Shown here piece by piece: positions 51,243-60,290 of a DNA stretch of 64,000 nt. The translations under genes were made by a program, and so were the position numbers. The DNA lies in contig JAMCSN010000264.1 of assembly GCA_023381535.1 (NCBI GenBank), forward strand, positions 1 to 64,000, given 5' to 3'. The DNA comes from Bacteroidota bacterium. GTDB taxonomy: Bacteria; Bacteroidota; Ignavibacteria; Ignavibacteriales; Melioribacteraceae. How positions within the stretch are numbered: position 1 is the stretch's first letter; each line of letters opens with the position of its first letter. Below the pieces are notes generated by a model that made no database searches, was not told the origin of the DNA, and worked only from the letters and a program-made list of their open reading frames with translations.

Positions 51243-52388
51243 TTAACTATATTTTTTTGTGAGGTACTCTCTTGTTTTGAAATCCGACTCGAATATTAAA
51301 TCCAAATTCGCCTTCTTATGGCGAACAATCTTTTCGAGAGCGTCGGTGATCAATTCCGGAATCTGAGTGAATTTTATTTTGCCCGAAAGAAATTTTTCGA
51401 CCGCAACCTCATTTGCCGCATTTAGAATGCAAGGTGCCGTGCCGCCCTCTTCAATTGCATGGTATGCCATTTTAAGGCACGTAAATTTATCAAAATCCGG
51501 TTCAAAAAACGTTAATTTATTTATCCGCGCGAAATCCGTCTTAACGGAGCCGAAATTATATCTTTCGGGAAACGTAAGTGCGTACAAAATTGGAAGCTTC
51601 ATATCCGGCGAACTCATCTGCGCTTTAATGGAGCCATCGATGAATTCGACCATCGAATGAATTATCGATTGGGGATGAATTATAACTTCGATTTTTTCTT
51701 TTGGAAGTCCGAACAGCCAAAACGCTTCTATAATTTCCAAACCTTTGTTCATCATCGTTGCCGAATCGATGGTGATCTTATTTCCCATTTTCCAGTTGGG
51801 ATGTTTCAGTGCATCGGCAATCGTTACATGTTTAAGTTCGCTTTTGTCTTTGTTGAGAAACGGTCCGCCTGACGCGGTTAAAATTAGTTTGTTAATGGTT
51901 TCTTTTTTTTCGCCGATCAAACTTTGAAAGATTGCGCTGTGCTCGGAATCCACGGGAATTAATTCTGCGCCAAACTCTTTGCAAAGTTCAATAATAATTT
52001 CACCGGCAGTGACGAGAGTTTCTTTGTTGGCTAAGGCAATTCGTTTCTTTTGTTTGATCGCTTCAATGGTAGGTGCGAGACCGGCAAAACCAACGAGAGC
52101 GGAAACTAAAATATCGTAATTACCGCGACGAGTAATTTCGAGCAAACCTTCTTCGCCGGTTAACACTTCACATCTGCCCGCGATTTTGTTCTTCAACTCA
52201 GCGGCTTTTTCTTTGTTAACAACTACTACGGCTTCGGGATGAAATTCTTCGATCTGTTTTTCAAGCAACGAAATGTTGTTGTTTGAAGTGAGCCCGACGA
52301 TTTTAAATTTGTCCGGAAATGAGCGTGCAATTTCCAGCGTGTTTAATCCAATCGAACCGGTCGAACCCAATACCAAAATTTTTTTCAT
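51243..52388 (-). CDS. dxr: 1-deoxy-D-xylulose 5-phosphate reductoisomerase
   Basis: Second enzyme of the non-mevalonate isoprenoid pathway, NADPH- and metal-dependent. 381 residues. NADPH loop LGSTGSIGLNTLEIA; metal and substrate residues in LIPVDSEHSAIFQ, LTASGGPF, HPNWKMGNKITIDSATMMNK and GLEIIEAFWLFG; C-terminal domain with CILNAANEVAVE. Sits in an operon with an upstream membrane protein (11 bases) and rseP downstream, the order often found in bacteria. Confidence 0.95.
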   Translation of the reverse strand: MKKILVLGSTGSIGLNTLEIARSFPDKFKIVGLTSNNNISLLEKQIEEFHPEAVVVVNKEKAAELKNKIAGRCEVLTGEEGLLEITRRGNYDILVSALVGFAGLAPTIEAIKQKKRIALANKETLVTAGEIIIELCKEFGAELIPVDSEHSAIFQSLIGEKKETINKLILTASGGPFLNKDKSELKHVTIADALKHPNWKMGNKITIDSATMMNKGLEIIEAFWLFGLPKEKIEVIIHPQSIIHSMVEFIDGSIKAQMSSPDMKLPILYALTFPERYNFGSVKTDFARINKLTFFEPDFDKFTCLKMAYHAIEEGGTAPCILNAANEVAVEKFLSGKIKFTQIPELITDALEKIVRHKKANLDLIFESDFKTREYLTKKYS

Positions 52389-52399
52389 TGAATGCAGTT

Positions 52400-52894
52400 T
52401 TAACTAAAGAAATACCTGTGTGTAATAGCAAAAAGAAAATTGATAGCGACCATAACATTTATAGCTGTTGTGATCTTGAACAGTTTATTAAGATTCGCAT
52501 AACCTTCGTCGCTGATTGGAGAATTACTTTCAAGATCTTCTCCAATCGCAACGCGAATTTTTTTTGCTGTTGGAATAAGAAACGCGCCGATCAATACCAA
52601 GATGACCACCATCAAAATCTGCTTAGCCGTTAGCCAATGATTTCCGTTCATCTGGAAGAATCCGTAATTGGAACTCAACAAAACCATTGTTATTCCTGTA
52701 ATCAAAATCCCGATTGATCCGATCATACCAAAAAAATTGACTAGGGTTAGGTATAAATGAATGAACTTTTTTTCGCCAATTTTGTTTCTATTCTTAAATA
52801 TGAATCCGCGAAGAATCGGATCGGAAAATAGACCAACAAGCCATATTCCCGCAAAAACTATGTGTAATGTCAGTATAGTGAAATAATAAGTCAT
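52400..52894 (-). CDS. DUF2269-like integral membrane protein
   Basis: 164 residues with four membrane helices (YYFTILTLHIVFAGIWLVGL, FGMIGSIGILITGITMVLL, AKQILMVVILVLIGAFLIPT, ITTAINVMVAINFLFAIT). A histidine in the first helix and the overall length recall DUF2269/copper-resistance-D-like heme proteins, but the assignment is weak. First gene of the dxr-rseP operon. Confidence 0.5.
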   Translation of the reverse strand: MTYYFTILTLHIVFAGIWLVGLFSDPILRGFIFKNRNKIGEKKFIHLYLTLVNFFGMIGSIGILITGITMVLLSSNYGFFQMNGNHWLTAKQILMVVILVLIGAFLIPTAKKIRVAIGEDLESNSPISDEGYANLNKLFKITTAINVMVAINFLFAITHRYFFS

Positions 52895-53057
52895 ACTAGT
52901 TCCTTTATATATTTATAAAATTAAAGATAATAACAAGAGAAAGCCAATTGATTTGAAACTGTTAAACGATGCTCAAATCGAAAATCTTCCAATCTCCACT
53001 TATAAAACTACTTTTCATACAAGTCGGTTCAATTTCAAAAATAATTAGAAAGGCGTT

Positions 53058-53732
53058 ATGAAAAAGTTAAATACAACTTCGTTCGCACTTTTTTTCTTAA
53101 TCTCTTTCACTTTCATGTACAGTCGTCCGTGGCGGCCGGATCAAATTCCGAACGGTCAAAAGTTTTCATGTTCAAATTGCCATATTAATCCGCAAGGCGG
53201 GGGACCGAGGAACAAATTTGGTCAGGCTGTTGAGCAACTTGTAGCGCCCGGAAGTACACAGGAGTTTTGGAGTCAGACGCTTGCACAAATGGATTCCGAT
53301 GGAGACGGTGTTACGAACGGACATGAACTTGGCGATCCCAACGGAACATGGAAAGCCGGACAACCGAATCCCGGAGATTTTAATTTGGTTACAAATCCCG
53401 GTGACCCAAACAGCGTTCCAACTGAAGTAGCAGATAATAATTCTTTGATGCCGGCAGCGTATAGACTGTATAACAATTATCCCAATCCTTTCAATCCGTC
53501 AACGAACATTTCTTTTGAAATTCCTCAAAGCGGGAATGTATCTCTAACAATTTTTAATTCGCTCGGGCAGGTTGTGAAAACTCTCGTCAGCGATGAACTG
53601 TCTCCGGGGCGCCATAACTTTGTTTGGGACGGTACCGACGATGCGAATAATAATGTTGCGTCCGGAATTTATCTCTATAAATTAACAGCAGGAACTTTTA
53701 CCCGGACTATGAGAATGGTTCTGTTAAAATAG
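53058..53732 (+). CDS. Temptin-like CxxCH surface protein with T9SS sorting domain
   Basis: 224 residues, exported and probably attached to the cell surface. Signal peptide about 1-22. The central domain (about 23-105) reads IPNGQKFSCSNCH, GGGPRNKFGQ, DSDGDGVTNGHELGDPNGTW. The order IPNG / C / G-x-RN-x-FG / DSDGDG.TNG.ELGDP is the one I know from temptin, the mollusc attractant protein. Unlike temptin, it has a heme-type CxxCH (C38, C41, H42). A type A sorting tail follows (NYPNPFNPSTNISF, about 140-224, ending MRMVLLK). Whether heme is bound, or the cysteines form a disulfide, cannot be seen. Upstream of a cytochrome-porin gene on the same strand. Confidence 0.7.
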   Translation: MKKLNTTSFALFFLISFTFMYSRPWRPDQIPNGQKFSCSNCHINPQGGGPRNKFGQAVEQLVAPGSTQEFWSQTLAQMDSDGDGVTNGHELGDPNGTWKAGQPNPGDFNLVTNPGDPNSVPTEVADNNSLMPAAYRLYNNYPNPFNPSTNISFEIPQSGNVSLTIFNSLGQVVKTLVSDELSPGRHNFVWDGTDDANNNVASGIYLYKLTAGTFTRTMRMVLLK

Positions 53733-53756
53733 AACGAACCAATGCCTCCACTGAAT

Positions 53757-53861
53757 TGTCATTCTGACCCCGATGAAAATCGAGGGAAGAATCTGAAAAT
53801 GAGACGAAAAGAGATTCTTCAGTCGTCCCGATAAAAAAATCGGGACTCTTTCAGAATGACA
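53757..53861 (+). repeat. Palindromic intergenic repeat family D (105 bp)
   Basis: Perfect 11-bp terminal inverted repeats TGTCATTCTGA (53757-53767) and TCAGAATGACA (53851-53861). Inside are AGAATCT/AGATTCT and GTCCCGAT/ATCGGGAC arms. Only one copy in the window, but the ends are of a type widespread in this lineage. It fills the space between the two CxxCH genes. Confidence 0.6.
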
Positions 53862-53902
53862 TTTTTGAGATAATTTTAATCATAAATCTTGCCGAGGGAA
53901 TT

Positions 53903-55015
53903 ATGAAATTTTCTAAAATCGTTTTGGTTCTTGCAATACTTTTTATCTCTTCCGCACAAATATTTTCGCTGCCGCGGTTTTCGCTTCGGTATAAGGATAG
54001 GTGCAGTTCATGTCACGTCAATCCAACCGGCGGAATGATGAGAACCGAAGACGGTTTTGAATTCGGCAAAAATGTTTTAAGCATGATTTCCCCACGCGAC
54101 AAAGATTTTCCTTTAACGCCAAAACTTTCCGATAATATTTCATTCGGCTTCGACTATCGTTCTCAATTTTTGTATTCACAGGAGAAGAAGCGAACCGACT
54201 TTCAGGATATGACCGGCTCACTTTATCTGGGTGCAGATGTAGCGCCGAAAATAAACGTGGTGGCTCGTTATGATTTTGTTAACATCATTTGGGAATGGTA
54301 CGCAACGGCAAAAATTCTTCCGAACGACAGCTACATTAAGATCGGTTCATTCATTCCCGATTTCGGAATTCATCTCGACGATCACACTGCATACACGCGC
54401 GGAGGAGACTACGGTCTGCTCTTTTCAACGGGAGCGATTCAAGGATTAATTTTCAATCCGTTCTTCACAGTTACCGGTATTGAACTCGGTGCCAACTTAT
54501 CAAAAAATGCGTTGCTTACAGCAAGCGTCGGTCGCAGTAAATCGAATGGAATATTTTCAACCGATCCGACATGGACGACAAGATTTGAGTACACGCCTTC
54601 AATTGAAAAAGTCAGATTGCTTTTCGGCGGTTCCTTTGCCGATACTAAAATGAGGGGAGTATCAGGATTTCATGATTCGCAGCTCTATGGCGGCTTTGCT
54701 GGAATTGGATACGATAGGTTTACACTAATGGGAGAATATGATTTAGGCAACAACTACCTTCTGCAGAATTCCAAATCGAGCGCGATGATGTTTGAAGTGG
54801 CTTATCAATTAATGATCGGGCTGGAAGCAGTGGTGCGTTACGATCGTTTTGATCCGAACATTGATATTAACAACGACACATTTTCTCACTTGATTTTTGG
54901 CTTTGAGTTTTATCCTTACAGTTTTGTTGAAGTGAAGCCGCAGTTTAGAATTAACATGAGCGATCCGAACCTGAAGAGTAATTCAATCGTAGTTCAATTT
55001 CATTTTTGGTATTGA
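53903..55015 (+). CDS. Fused monoheme cytochrome-porin (Cyc2-like architecture)
   Basis: 370 residues. Signal peptide about 1-22, then immediately RFSLRYKDRCSSCHVNPTGG with one CxxCH (C34, C37, H38), then about 16 alternating strands (GFDYRSQFLYS, GSLYLGADVAP, YIKIGSFIPDFGIH, LIFGFEFYPYSFVEVKPQFR) ending in the barrel signature VVQFHFWY. A single heme site at the mouth of an outer-membrane barrel is the layout of the iron oxidase Cyc2. The protein is shorter than Cyc2 and only the layout is shared, so extracellular electron transfer is a hypothesis. The CxxCHxNPxGG segment is shared with the gene upstream, suggesting related cofactor sites. Confidence 0.65.
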   Translation: MKFSKIVLVLAILFISSAQIFSLPRFSLRYKDRCSSCHVNPTGGMMRTEDGFEFGKNVLSMISPRDKDFPLTPKLSDNISFGFDYRSQFLYSQEKKRTDFQDMTGSLYLGADVAPKINVVARYDFVNIIWEWYATAKILPNDSYIKIGSFIPDFGIHLDDHTAYTRGGDYGLLFSTGAIQGLIFNPFFTVTGIELGANLSKNALLTASVGRSKSNGIFSTDPTWTTRFEYTPSIEKVRLLFGGSFADTKMRGVSGFHDSQLYGGFAGIGYDRFTLMGEYDLGNNYLLQNSKSSAMMFEVAYQLMIGLEAVVRYDRFDPNIDINNDTFSHLIFGFEFYPYSFVEVKPQFRINMSDPNLKSNSIVVQFHFWY

Positions 55016-55292
55016 GCGGCGAAAGGTTGTAAGTTGAGAGTTGAAGTTGGAAAGTGGAATATAGAATGTGGAAGAAAAAAGAGTCGATAGATAAAATCTT
55101 TTCTTCTTAATTACTCAAGTTGACCGCTTCATTGGAAAGGGCTAAAGCCCTTATGAGTTTTTGGGGTTTTTCGTATTTCCCAGCCCTGAAGGGCTGGGTT
55201 ATTAACCACTCCCTTCAGGGCGTGGACAACGAAAACACCAAACATATAATGGGTTTTAACCCCATACCACAGAGGCGGTCAACTTGAGTTAG
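55016..55292. other. Convergent intergenic region occupied by a palindromic element
   Basis: 277 bases between convergent genes, no coding sequence. 55113-55289 is the palindromic element listed separately. The remainder (55016-55112) is AT-rich without visible structure. Confidence 0.55.
55113..55289. repeat. 177-bp palindromic element with 15-bp terminal inverted repeats
   Basis: Perfect ends ACTCAAGTTGACCGC (55113-55127) and its complement (55275-55289). Inside are several hairpins: GGGCTAAAGCCC, CCCAGCCCTGAAGGGCTGGG followed by TTATTAACCAC, CCCTTCAGGGCG, and GGGTTTTAACCCC. Resembles composite REP/BIME-type elements; it may also end transcription from both sides. No transposase is encoded. 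Confidence 0.7.
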
Positions 55293-56243
55293 TTATTTGT
55301 ACAATACAGTTTTTGATAAAGCTTCGTCGAATTCTTGAATCAGCTTTTCCATCAGAACTTTCACAGGCAAAATTTCTTTTATCAACCCCGCGCCTTGCCC
55401 GGCTTCCAGCATTCCGTGCTGTTCATCACCTTCGAAAATACCGAGCCGCTCTCGCTTCTCTCCGAGCAGTTCTAAAAGAGTTTGTTCGTTCGCACCGCCA
55501 ACTTCTGCTTGATGAACCGTTTCAGTAAATTCATTTTTAATCATCCGCGCCATGCCGATTTTTTTCAACACCAGAATTGTATCATTGTCTTTTGCGCCAA
55601 TAACCTTTTGTTTGTAATTGAGATGGGCTGACGATTCTTCCGTTACGGCAAAACGTGTTCCGATTTGAACTCCTTCTGCGCCGAGTGAAAGCGCGGCAAG
55701 AATTCCGCGTCCGTCAGCGATTCCTCCGGCGGCTATAACGGGAATTTTCAATGCATCAACAAGCTGAGGAATTAAACAAAACGTGGTTATTTCATCGGCG
55801 CCGTTATGACCTCCGGCTTCAACACCTTCTCCAACAACAGCGTCGCATCCAACGCTTTCGGCTTTGAGTGCATATTTCATTGATGGAACAACATGAACAA
55901 CAATTGCGTTGTTCTTTTTCAATTGGTCAATAAATTTTCCCGGGTGTCCGGCGGAAGTGAAAACAATTTTTATATTCTCTTCGATGACTACATTGATCAA
56001 ATCTTGTGCATCGCCTCTTAGCAGAGGTATGTTGACGCCGAACGGTTTTTCCGTTGCGGCTTTACATTTTTTTATATGCTCGCGCAACATGTCGGGTTTC
56101 ATCGAACCGGAACCGATTAGTCCAAGTCCGCCGTTATTCGATACTGCAGACGCAAGTTTCCATCCGCTTGCCCAAACCATTCCCGCTTGAATTATCGGAT
56201 ACTTAATTTGGAGGAGATTTGTAATTCTGTTCTCAATTTTCAT
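55293..56243 (-). CDS. Nitronate monooxygenase / FabK-like flavin oxidoreductase
   Basis: FMN-dependent TIM-barrel enzyme, 316 residues. Family start RITNLLQIKYPIIQAGMVWA; active-site and FMN segments GSGSMKPDMLREHI, GCDAVVGEGVEAGGHNG with the conserved histidine, VIAAGGIADGRGILAALSLG, and GAEGVQIGTRFAVTEES. Depending on subgroup it oxidises alkyl nitronates or acts as enoyl-ACP reductase FabK; nothing adjacent decides this. ORF and length are normal. Confidence 0.85.
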   Translation of the reverse strand: MKIENRITNLLQIKYPIIQAGMVWASGWKLASAVSNNGGLGLIGSGSMKPDMLREHIKKCKAATEKPFGVNIPLLRGDAQDLINVVIEENIKIVFTSAGHPGKFIDQLKKNNAIVVHVVPSMKYALKAESVGCDAVVGEGVEAGGHNGADEITTFCLIPQLVDALKIPVIAAGGIADGRGILAALSLGAEGVQIGTRFAVTEESSAHLNYKQKVIGAKDNDTILVLKKIGMARMIKNEFTETVHQAEVGGANEQTLLELLGEKRERLGIFEGDEQHGMLEAGQGAGLIKEILPVKVLMEKLIQEFDEALSKTVLYK

Positions 56244-56359
56244 TTTGATTTCAATTTGTTGGATTCAAATCTTGTCAAATGAATTCTCTTAATCAAGGTT
56301 TGATAAACGCCGACCTATTAATTAAATTAGCAAAGCGTTTTAATAAAAGAAGGAACTGT

Positions 56360-57337
56360 TTGAGAGCAATCATTCCCGCTGCGGGATTCGGCACTCGTCT
56401 AAAACCCCATACATATTCCCTTCCAAAAGTTTTGCTGAATGTCGGGGGCAAACCAATGATAGGTCATATCATTGATAAAATCCTTTCATACGGAATTAAC
56501 AAAGCAACGTTTGTGATCGGCTATCTTGGCGAACAGATCAGGGATTATGTTCAGCAAGAATATCCTTCTCTTGATGCGGCTTTTGTTGAGCAGGAAGAAC
56601 TCCTTGGTCTTGCTCACGCAATAAAAGTTGCAGTCCCAACTTTAGATCACGACGAAATATTTATCATTCTTGGTGATACGATTTTTGATGTTGATTTGAA
56701 ATCTGTGTTTGAAAAGAAAGTCAGTTCGCTCGGCGTTAAAACTGTTGAAGATTACTCGCGGTTCGGTGTAGCGGTTTGCGAAGATGAAAGGATTATCAAA
56801 CTAATTGAAAAACCCAAAGAACCTATTTCCAAACTTGCTCTCGTCGGTCTCTACTACATTCATAACTCGGAAATTCTGATTGAAGCAATCAATGAACTGT
56901 TCAGCAAGAAAATAAAAACACGCGGAGAATACCAGCTTACCGACGCGCTACAAATAATGCTGGACAAAGGTGAGAAGATTACAACGTTTCAGGTTGACGG
57001 CTGGTATGATTGCGGTAAACCCGAAACGCTTCTTGCCACTAATCAATTTCTACTACGAACGAACGGCACAAATAGAAAATTAGAGAATGTTATTGTGATT
57101 GATCCCGTATTCATTGCAGAAAACGCCGTGGTAACAAATTCCGTAATTGGTCCTTACACAACAATATCAGAAAACTGCGAAATCACCGAATCGATTATCC
57201 GCAATTCGATTGTGAGTTCAGGCGCAAAAATTGAAAAAGTCTTGTTGGAAAATTCAATCATCGGCAGCAACGCAATTGTTAAAAGCAATTTCAAAAAGCT
57301 GAATACCGGCGATTCGTCCGAAATAGAGTTTAACTAA
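56360..57337 (+). CDS. Sugar-phosphate nucleotidyltransferase with left-handed helix tail
   Basis: Makes a nucleotide-sugar from NTP and sugar-1-phosphate. A TTG at 56360 is chosen as start: AAGAAGGAA ends 5 bases before it and the protein then begins RAIIPAAGFGTRLKP, the nucleotide-binding loop. A frame 27 codons longer begins at 56279 but adds only unrelated residues. Further motifs: SLPKVLLNVGGKPMI, IFIILGDTIFDVD (metal Asp), LIEKPKEP, GLYYI and VDGWYDCGKPETLL. The C-terminal 80 residues have hexapeptide-like repeats (VTNSVIGPYTTIS, ITESIIRNSIV). First gene of an operon with metK and ahcY, 18 bases before metK. Confidence 0.85.
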   Translation: MRAIIPAAGFGTRLKPHTYSLPKVLLNVGGKPMIGHIIDKILSYGINKATFVIGYLGEQIRDYVQQEYPSLDAAFVEQEELLGLAHAIKVAVPTLDHDEIFIILGDTIFDVDLKSVFEKKVSSLGVKTVEDYSRFGVAVCEDERIIKLIEKPKEPISKLALVGLYYIHNSEILIEAINELFSKKIKTRGEYQLTDALQIMLDKGEKITTFQVDGWYDCGKPETLLATNQFLLRTNGTNRKLENVIVIDPVFIAENAVVTNSVIGPYTTISENCEITESIIRNSIVSSGAKIEKVLLENSIIGSNAIVKSNFKKLNTGDSSEIEFN

Positions 57338-57355
57338 AAACAAAAAGAGGAATAA

Positions 57356-58504
57356 ATGTCATACTTGTTCACATCGGAATCAGTTTCCGAAGGTCATCCG
57401 GATAAAGTCTGCGATGCGATTTCCGACGGAGTTTTGGATGCTATCTTTGCACAAGATCCTAATGCCAGAGTTGCATGCGAAACTTTTGTAACTACCGGGC
57501 TTGTCGTAGTCGGCGGTGAAGTTACAACGAAAGCTTATGTCGATATCGAAAAAATCATACGAAAAACAATTAGAAGCATCGGCTATACAAAAGCGGAATA
57601 TAAATTTGATTCAGAATCATGTGGTGTGTTGAATGCGATTCATTCGCAATCTCCCGACATTGCTATGGGCGTTGATAAAGGCGGCGCCGGCGATCAAGGT
57701 TTAATGTTCGGTTATGCATGCGATCAAACGCCGGAGTTAATGCCTATGCCGATAGTTTATGCTCACAAACTTGTTAAACGGCTTTCCGACATTAGGAAAA
57801 AAAATTCGAAGCTCATGCCGTATCTTCGACCGGACGCAAAATCTCAGGTGACGATTGAATACGACGATAAAAATAATCCGGTGAGAGTTGATGCGGTAGT
57901 TATTTCAACCCAACATGACGGAGACGTTAGTCAGAAAAAAATTAAGGACGATGTAATAAAGCACGTCATTAAAAATGTAATTCCTAAAAAGTATCTCGAT
58001 AACAAAACAAAATATTTCGTCAATCCCACCGGCAGATTTGAAATCGGCGGACCGCACGGAGACAGCGGTTTAACCGGAAGGAAAATTATAGTTGATACAT
58101 ACGGCGGCTGGGCTCCTCATGGCGGCGGCGCATTTTCAGGCAAAGATCCATCAAAGGTTGATAGAAGCGCAACGTACGCGGCGCGTCACATCGCAAAGAA
58201 TGTTGTTGCTGCCGGACTTGCAAAAGAATGTCTTGTCCAAGTCGCTTATGCAATTGGTGTTGCCGAGCCGGTTTCAATTCTAGTAAATACAAGGGGAACG
58301 GGAAAAATTTCCGACAAAGCAATTTCCAATATGATAAAAAAAGAAGTTGACCTCACGCCTAAAGGAATAATCACGCGGCTAAAATTGCGAAGACCTATTT
58401 ACCAAAAGACTTCTTCTTACGGTCACTTCGGACGCAACGATAAGGATTTTTCTTGGGAACAATTGGATATGGTTTCAACATTTAAGAAATATATTAAATC
58501 ATAA
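57356..58504 (+). CDS. metK: S-adenosylmethionine synthetase
   Basis: Forms SAM from methionine and ATP. 382 residues. Signatures: [20 protein letters not shown], the hexapeptide-type loop [63 protein letters not shown] and the SYGHFGR end. AGAGGAATAA precedes the ATG. The SAM-cycle partner ahcY follows after 18 bases, so both are expressed together. Confidence 0.95.
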   Translation: MSYLFTSESVSEGHPDKVCDAISDGVLDAIFAQDPNARVACETFVTTGLVVVGGEVTTKAYVDIEKIIRKTIRSIGYTKAEYKFDSESCGVLNAIHSQSPDIAMGVDKGGAGDQGLMFGYACDQTPELMPMPIVYAHKLVKRLSDIRKKNSKLMPYLRPDAKSQVTIEYDDKNNPVRVDAVVISTQHDGDVSQKKIKDDVIKHVIKNVIPKKYLDNKTKYFVNPTGRFEIGGPHGDSGLTGRKIIVDTYGGWAPHGGGAFSGKDPSKVDRSATYAARHIAKNVVAAGLAKECLVQVAYAIGVAEPVSILVNTRGTGKISDKAISNMIKKEVDLTPKGIITRLKLRRPIYQKTSSYGHFGRNDKDFSWEQLDMVSTFKKYIKS

Positions 58505-58522
58505 AAGGAGAATACTCTTAAC

Positions 58523-59800
58523 ATGGATTCTAAAGCTGGTAAATACAAAGTAAAAGATTTGGGTCTCGCAGCCGAAGGTAGAAAAAAAATCGAATGGGCA
58601 GAATCTCGTATGCCGGTGATGATGGCGTTGCGTGAAAAATATTCGAAGACAAAACCGTTGAAAGGTTATAAGATTGCCGGATGTCTTCACGTTACAAAAG
58701 AAACCGCTGTACTTGTTGAAACATTAAAATCTGCCGGCGCACAAGTTAGCTGGAGCGGCTGCAATCCGCTTTCAACTCAAGATGAAATTGCTGCTGCATT
58801 GGCGAAGAACGGTATTGAAATTTATGCTTGGCACGGACAGAACGTAAAAGAATTTTATTGGTCCATCGAACAAACACTCTCGATGAAACCGAATCTTACC
58901 CTCGATGACGGAGCGGATTTAATTTTTACAGTTCACAACAAATATCCCAAACTTGTAAACAACATAATCGGCGGTACTGAAGAAACCACGACAGGTGTTC
59001 ACCGCTTACGCGCGATGTCTGCCGCAAAAAAATTGTTGTATCCTGTAATTGCCGTTAATGACGCTGAAACCAAATGGGATTTTGATAATGTTTACGGAAC
59101 AGGTCAATCTTCAATCGATGGAATCTTACGAGCCACATCCGTTCTTCTTGCGGGCAAAAATTTTGTTGTTGCCGGTTATGGTCATTGCGGTAAAGGCGTT
59201 GCAATGCGCGCTGCCGGTTTGGGCGCTAATGTCATCGTAACCGAAGTAAAACCGACCGCCGCATTGAAAGCGACACTTGAAGGTCATGTTGTTATGACAA
59301 TGGATGAAGCAGCAAAGATTGGAGATATATTTATAACCGCAACTGGTGTTAAGGATATCATTACAGAAAAACATTTCAAAGTAATGAAAGACGGCGCGAT
59401 TGTTTGCAACACGGGTCATTACGACTGTGAAATAAATATCAATCATCTTGCTGCCTTAAGCAAAGGTAAGAGAACCGTTCGCCCCAATAACGAAGAATAC
59501 ACTTTGAAGAACGGGCATAAAGTTTATCTGCTTGCACAAGGAAGATTGGTAAACTTAGCCGCGGCGGAAGGGCATCCGTCGGAAGTAATGGATATGTCTT
59601 TTGCTAATCAGTTCATGTCGCAAATCCGGTTAGTAAATTATCACAAGAAAGGCATCAAGGTTGAACCGCAAGTACTCGATATTCCGGAAGAACAAGATCA
59701 AGAAATTGGCGGAATAAAATTGAGAACTATGGGATATAAAATAGATAAGTTGACGAAGGAACAAGAAGTTTACATGAACGATTATAGTGCCGGAACATAA
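58523..59800 (+). CDS. ahcY: Adenosylhomocysteinase
   Basis: Splits S-adenosylhomocysteine into adenosine and homocysteine, removing the product inhibitor of methyltransferases. 425 residues, the short form common in bacteria and archaea. Visible: SRMPVMMALREKY, GCLHVTKETAVLVETL, DDGADLIFTVH, GGTEETTTGVHRLRAM, the NAD loop VAGYGHCGKGVAMRAAG, and NTGHYDCEIN. AAGGAG lies upstream of the ATG. Last gene of the operon; a strong terminator follows. Confidence 0.95.
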   Translation: MDSKAGKYKVKDLGLAAEGRKKIEWAESRMPVMMALREKYSKTKPLKGYKIAGCLHVTKETAVLVETLKSAGAQVSWSGCNPLSTQDEIAAALAKNGIEIYAWHGQNVKEFYWSIEQTLSMKPNLTLDDGADLIFTVHNKYPKLVNNIIGGTEETTTGVHRLRAMSAAKKLLYPVIAVNDAETKWDFDNVYGTGQSSIDGILRATSVLLAGKNFVVAGYGHCGKGVAMRAAGLGANVIVTEVKPTAALKATLEGHVVMTMDEAAKIGDIFITATGVKDIITEKHFKVMKDGAIVCNTGHYDCEININHLAALSKGKRTVRPNNEEYTLKNGHKVYLLAQGRLVNLAAAEGHPSEVMDMSFANQFMSQIRLVNYHKKGIKVEPQVLDIPEEQDQEIGGIKLRTMGYKIDKLTKEQEVYMNDYSAGT

Positions 59801-59830
59801 GTAGTTAGTAAATAGTATGTAGAAATTAGA

Positions 59831-59865
59831 AGAGGCTGTATCCAACGAGACAGCCTCTTTTTTTT
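59831..59865 (+). terminator. Intrinsic terminator after ahcY
   Basis: Stem AGAGGCTGT (59831-59839) with ACAGCCTCT (59850-59858), 10-base loop, then eight T. Confidence 0.88.
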
Positions 59866-59870
59866 ATGAA

Positions 59871-60290
59871 TTATGTTGTAGCGTAACTGCCCGTAAATGA
59901 CCCGTCAATGAGCATCTTGCCTTTACTTTTCAGCAAGTCCATCAAAGCATTCAGAAGAACATAAATGTCGGTCGGTTTGCTGATGTAAACGTCGCAGCCT
60001 GCATTGAGCGCGTTAATTCTATCTCTATTAAATGCATGCGCAGTGTAGCAAACAATGGGAATGTTTGAATAATCCGGATTGTTTCGCAATTCCCTTGTAA
60101 GGTCTAATCCGTTTTTGTTTCCGCGGATTGATATATCCATTACGATTATATCATACCGTTCTTTTTGGAGTAATTCGTAGAATGAATCGGCTGAATCGCA
60201 TAGATCAACTTTAAAATACTTGGTTAAAAATACCGTCAGAAGTTTTTGATTTTCAAAATCATCTTCGGTTATAAGTAATCTAGGCTTCAT
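59871..60290 (-). CDS. Single-domain response regulator
   Basis: 139 residues, receiver domain only: acidic pair E9/D10 and D11, phospho-acceptor D52 in IIVMDISIRGNKNG, T in VCYTAHAF, K in VYISKPTDIY. Without an output domain it must act by protein contact or as phosphate relay. The start overlaps the kinase gene (ATGA), so the pair is translationally coupled. Last gene of the four-gene minus-strand operon. Confidence 0.9.
   Translation of the reverse strand: MKPRLLITEDDFENQKLLTVFLTKYFKVDLCDSADSFYELLQKERYDIIVMDISIRGNKNGLDLTRELRNNPDYSNIPIVCYTAHAFNRDRINALNAGCDVYISKPTDIYVLLNALMDLLKSKGKMLIDGSFTGSYATT

Noticed and set aside
57100..57356. A SAM riboswitch before metK
   Set aside because: metK follows the nucleotidyltransferase gene after only 18 bases and that gene is coding throughout; there is no room for a riboswitch and no terminator-like structure.
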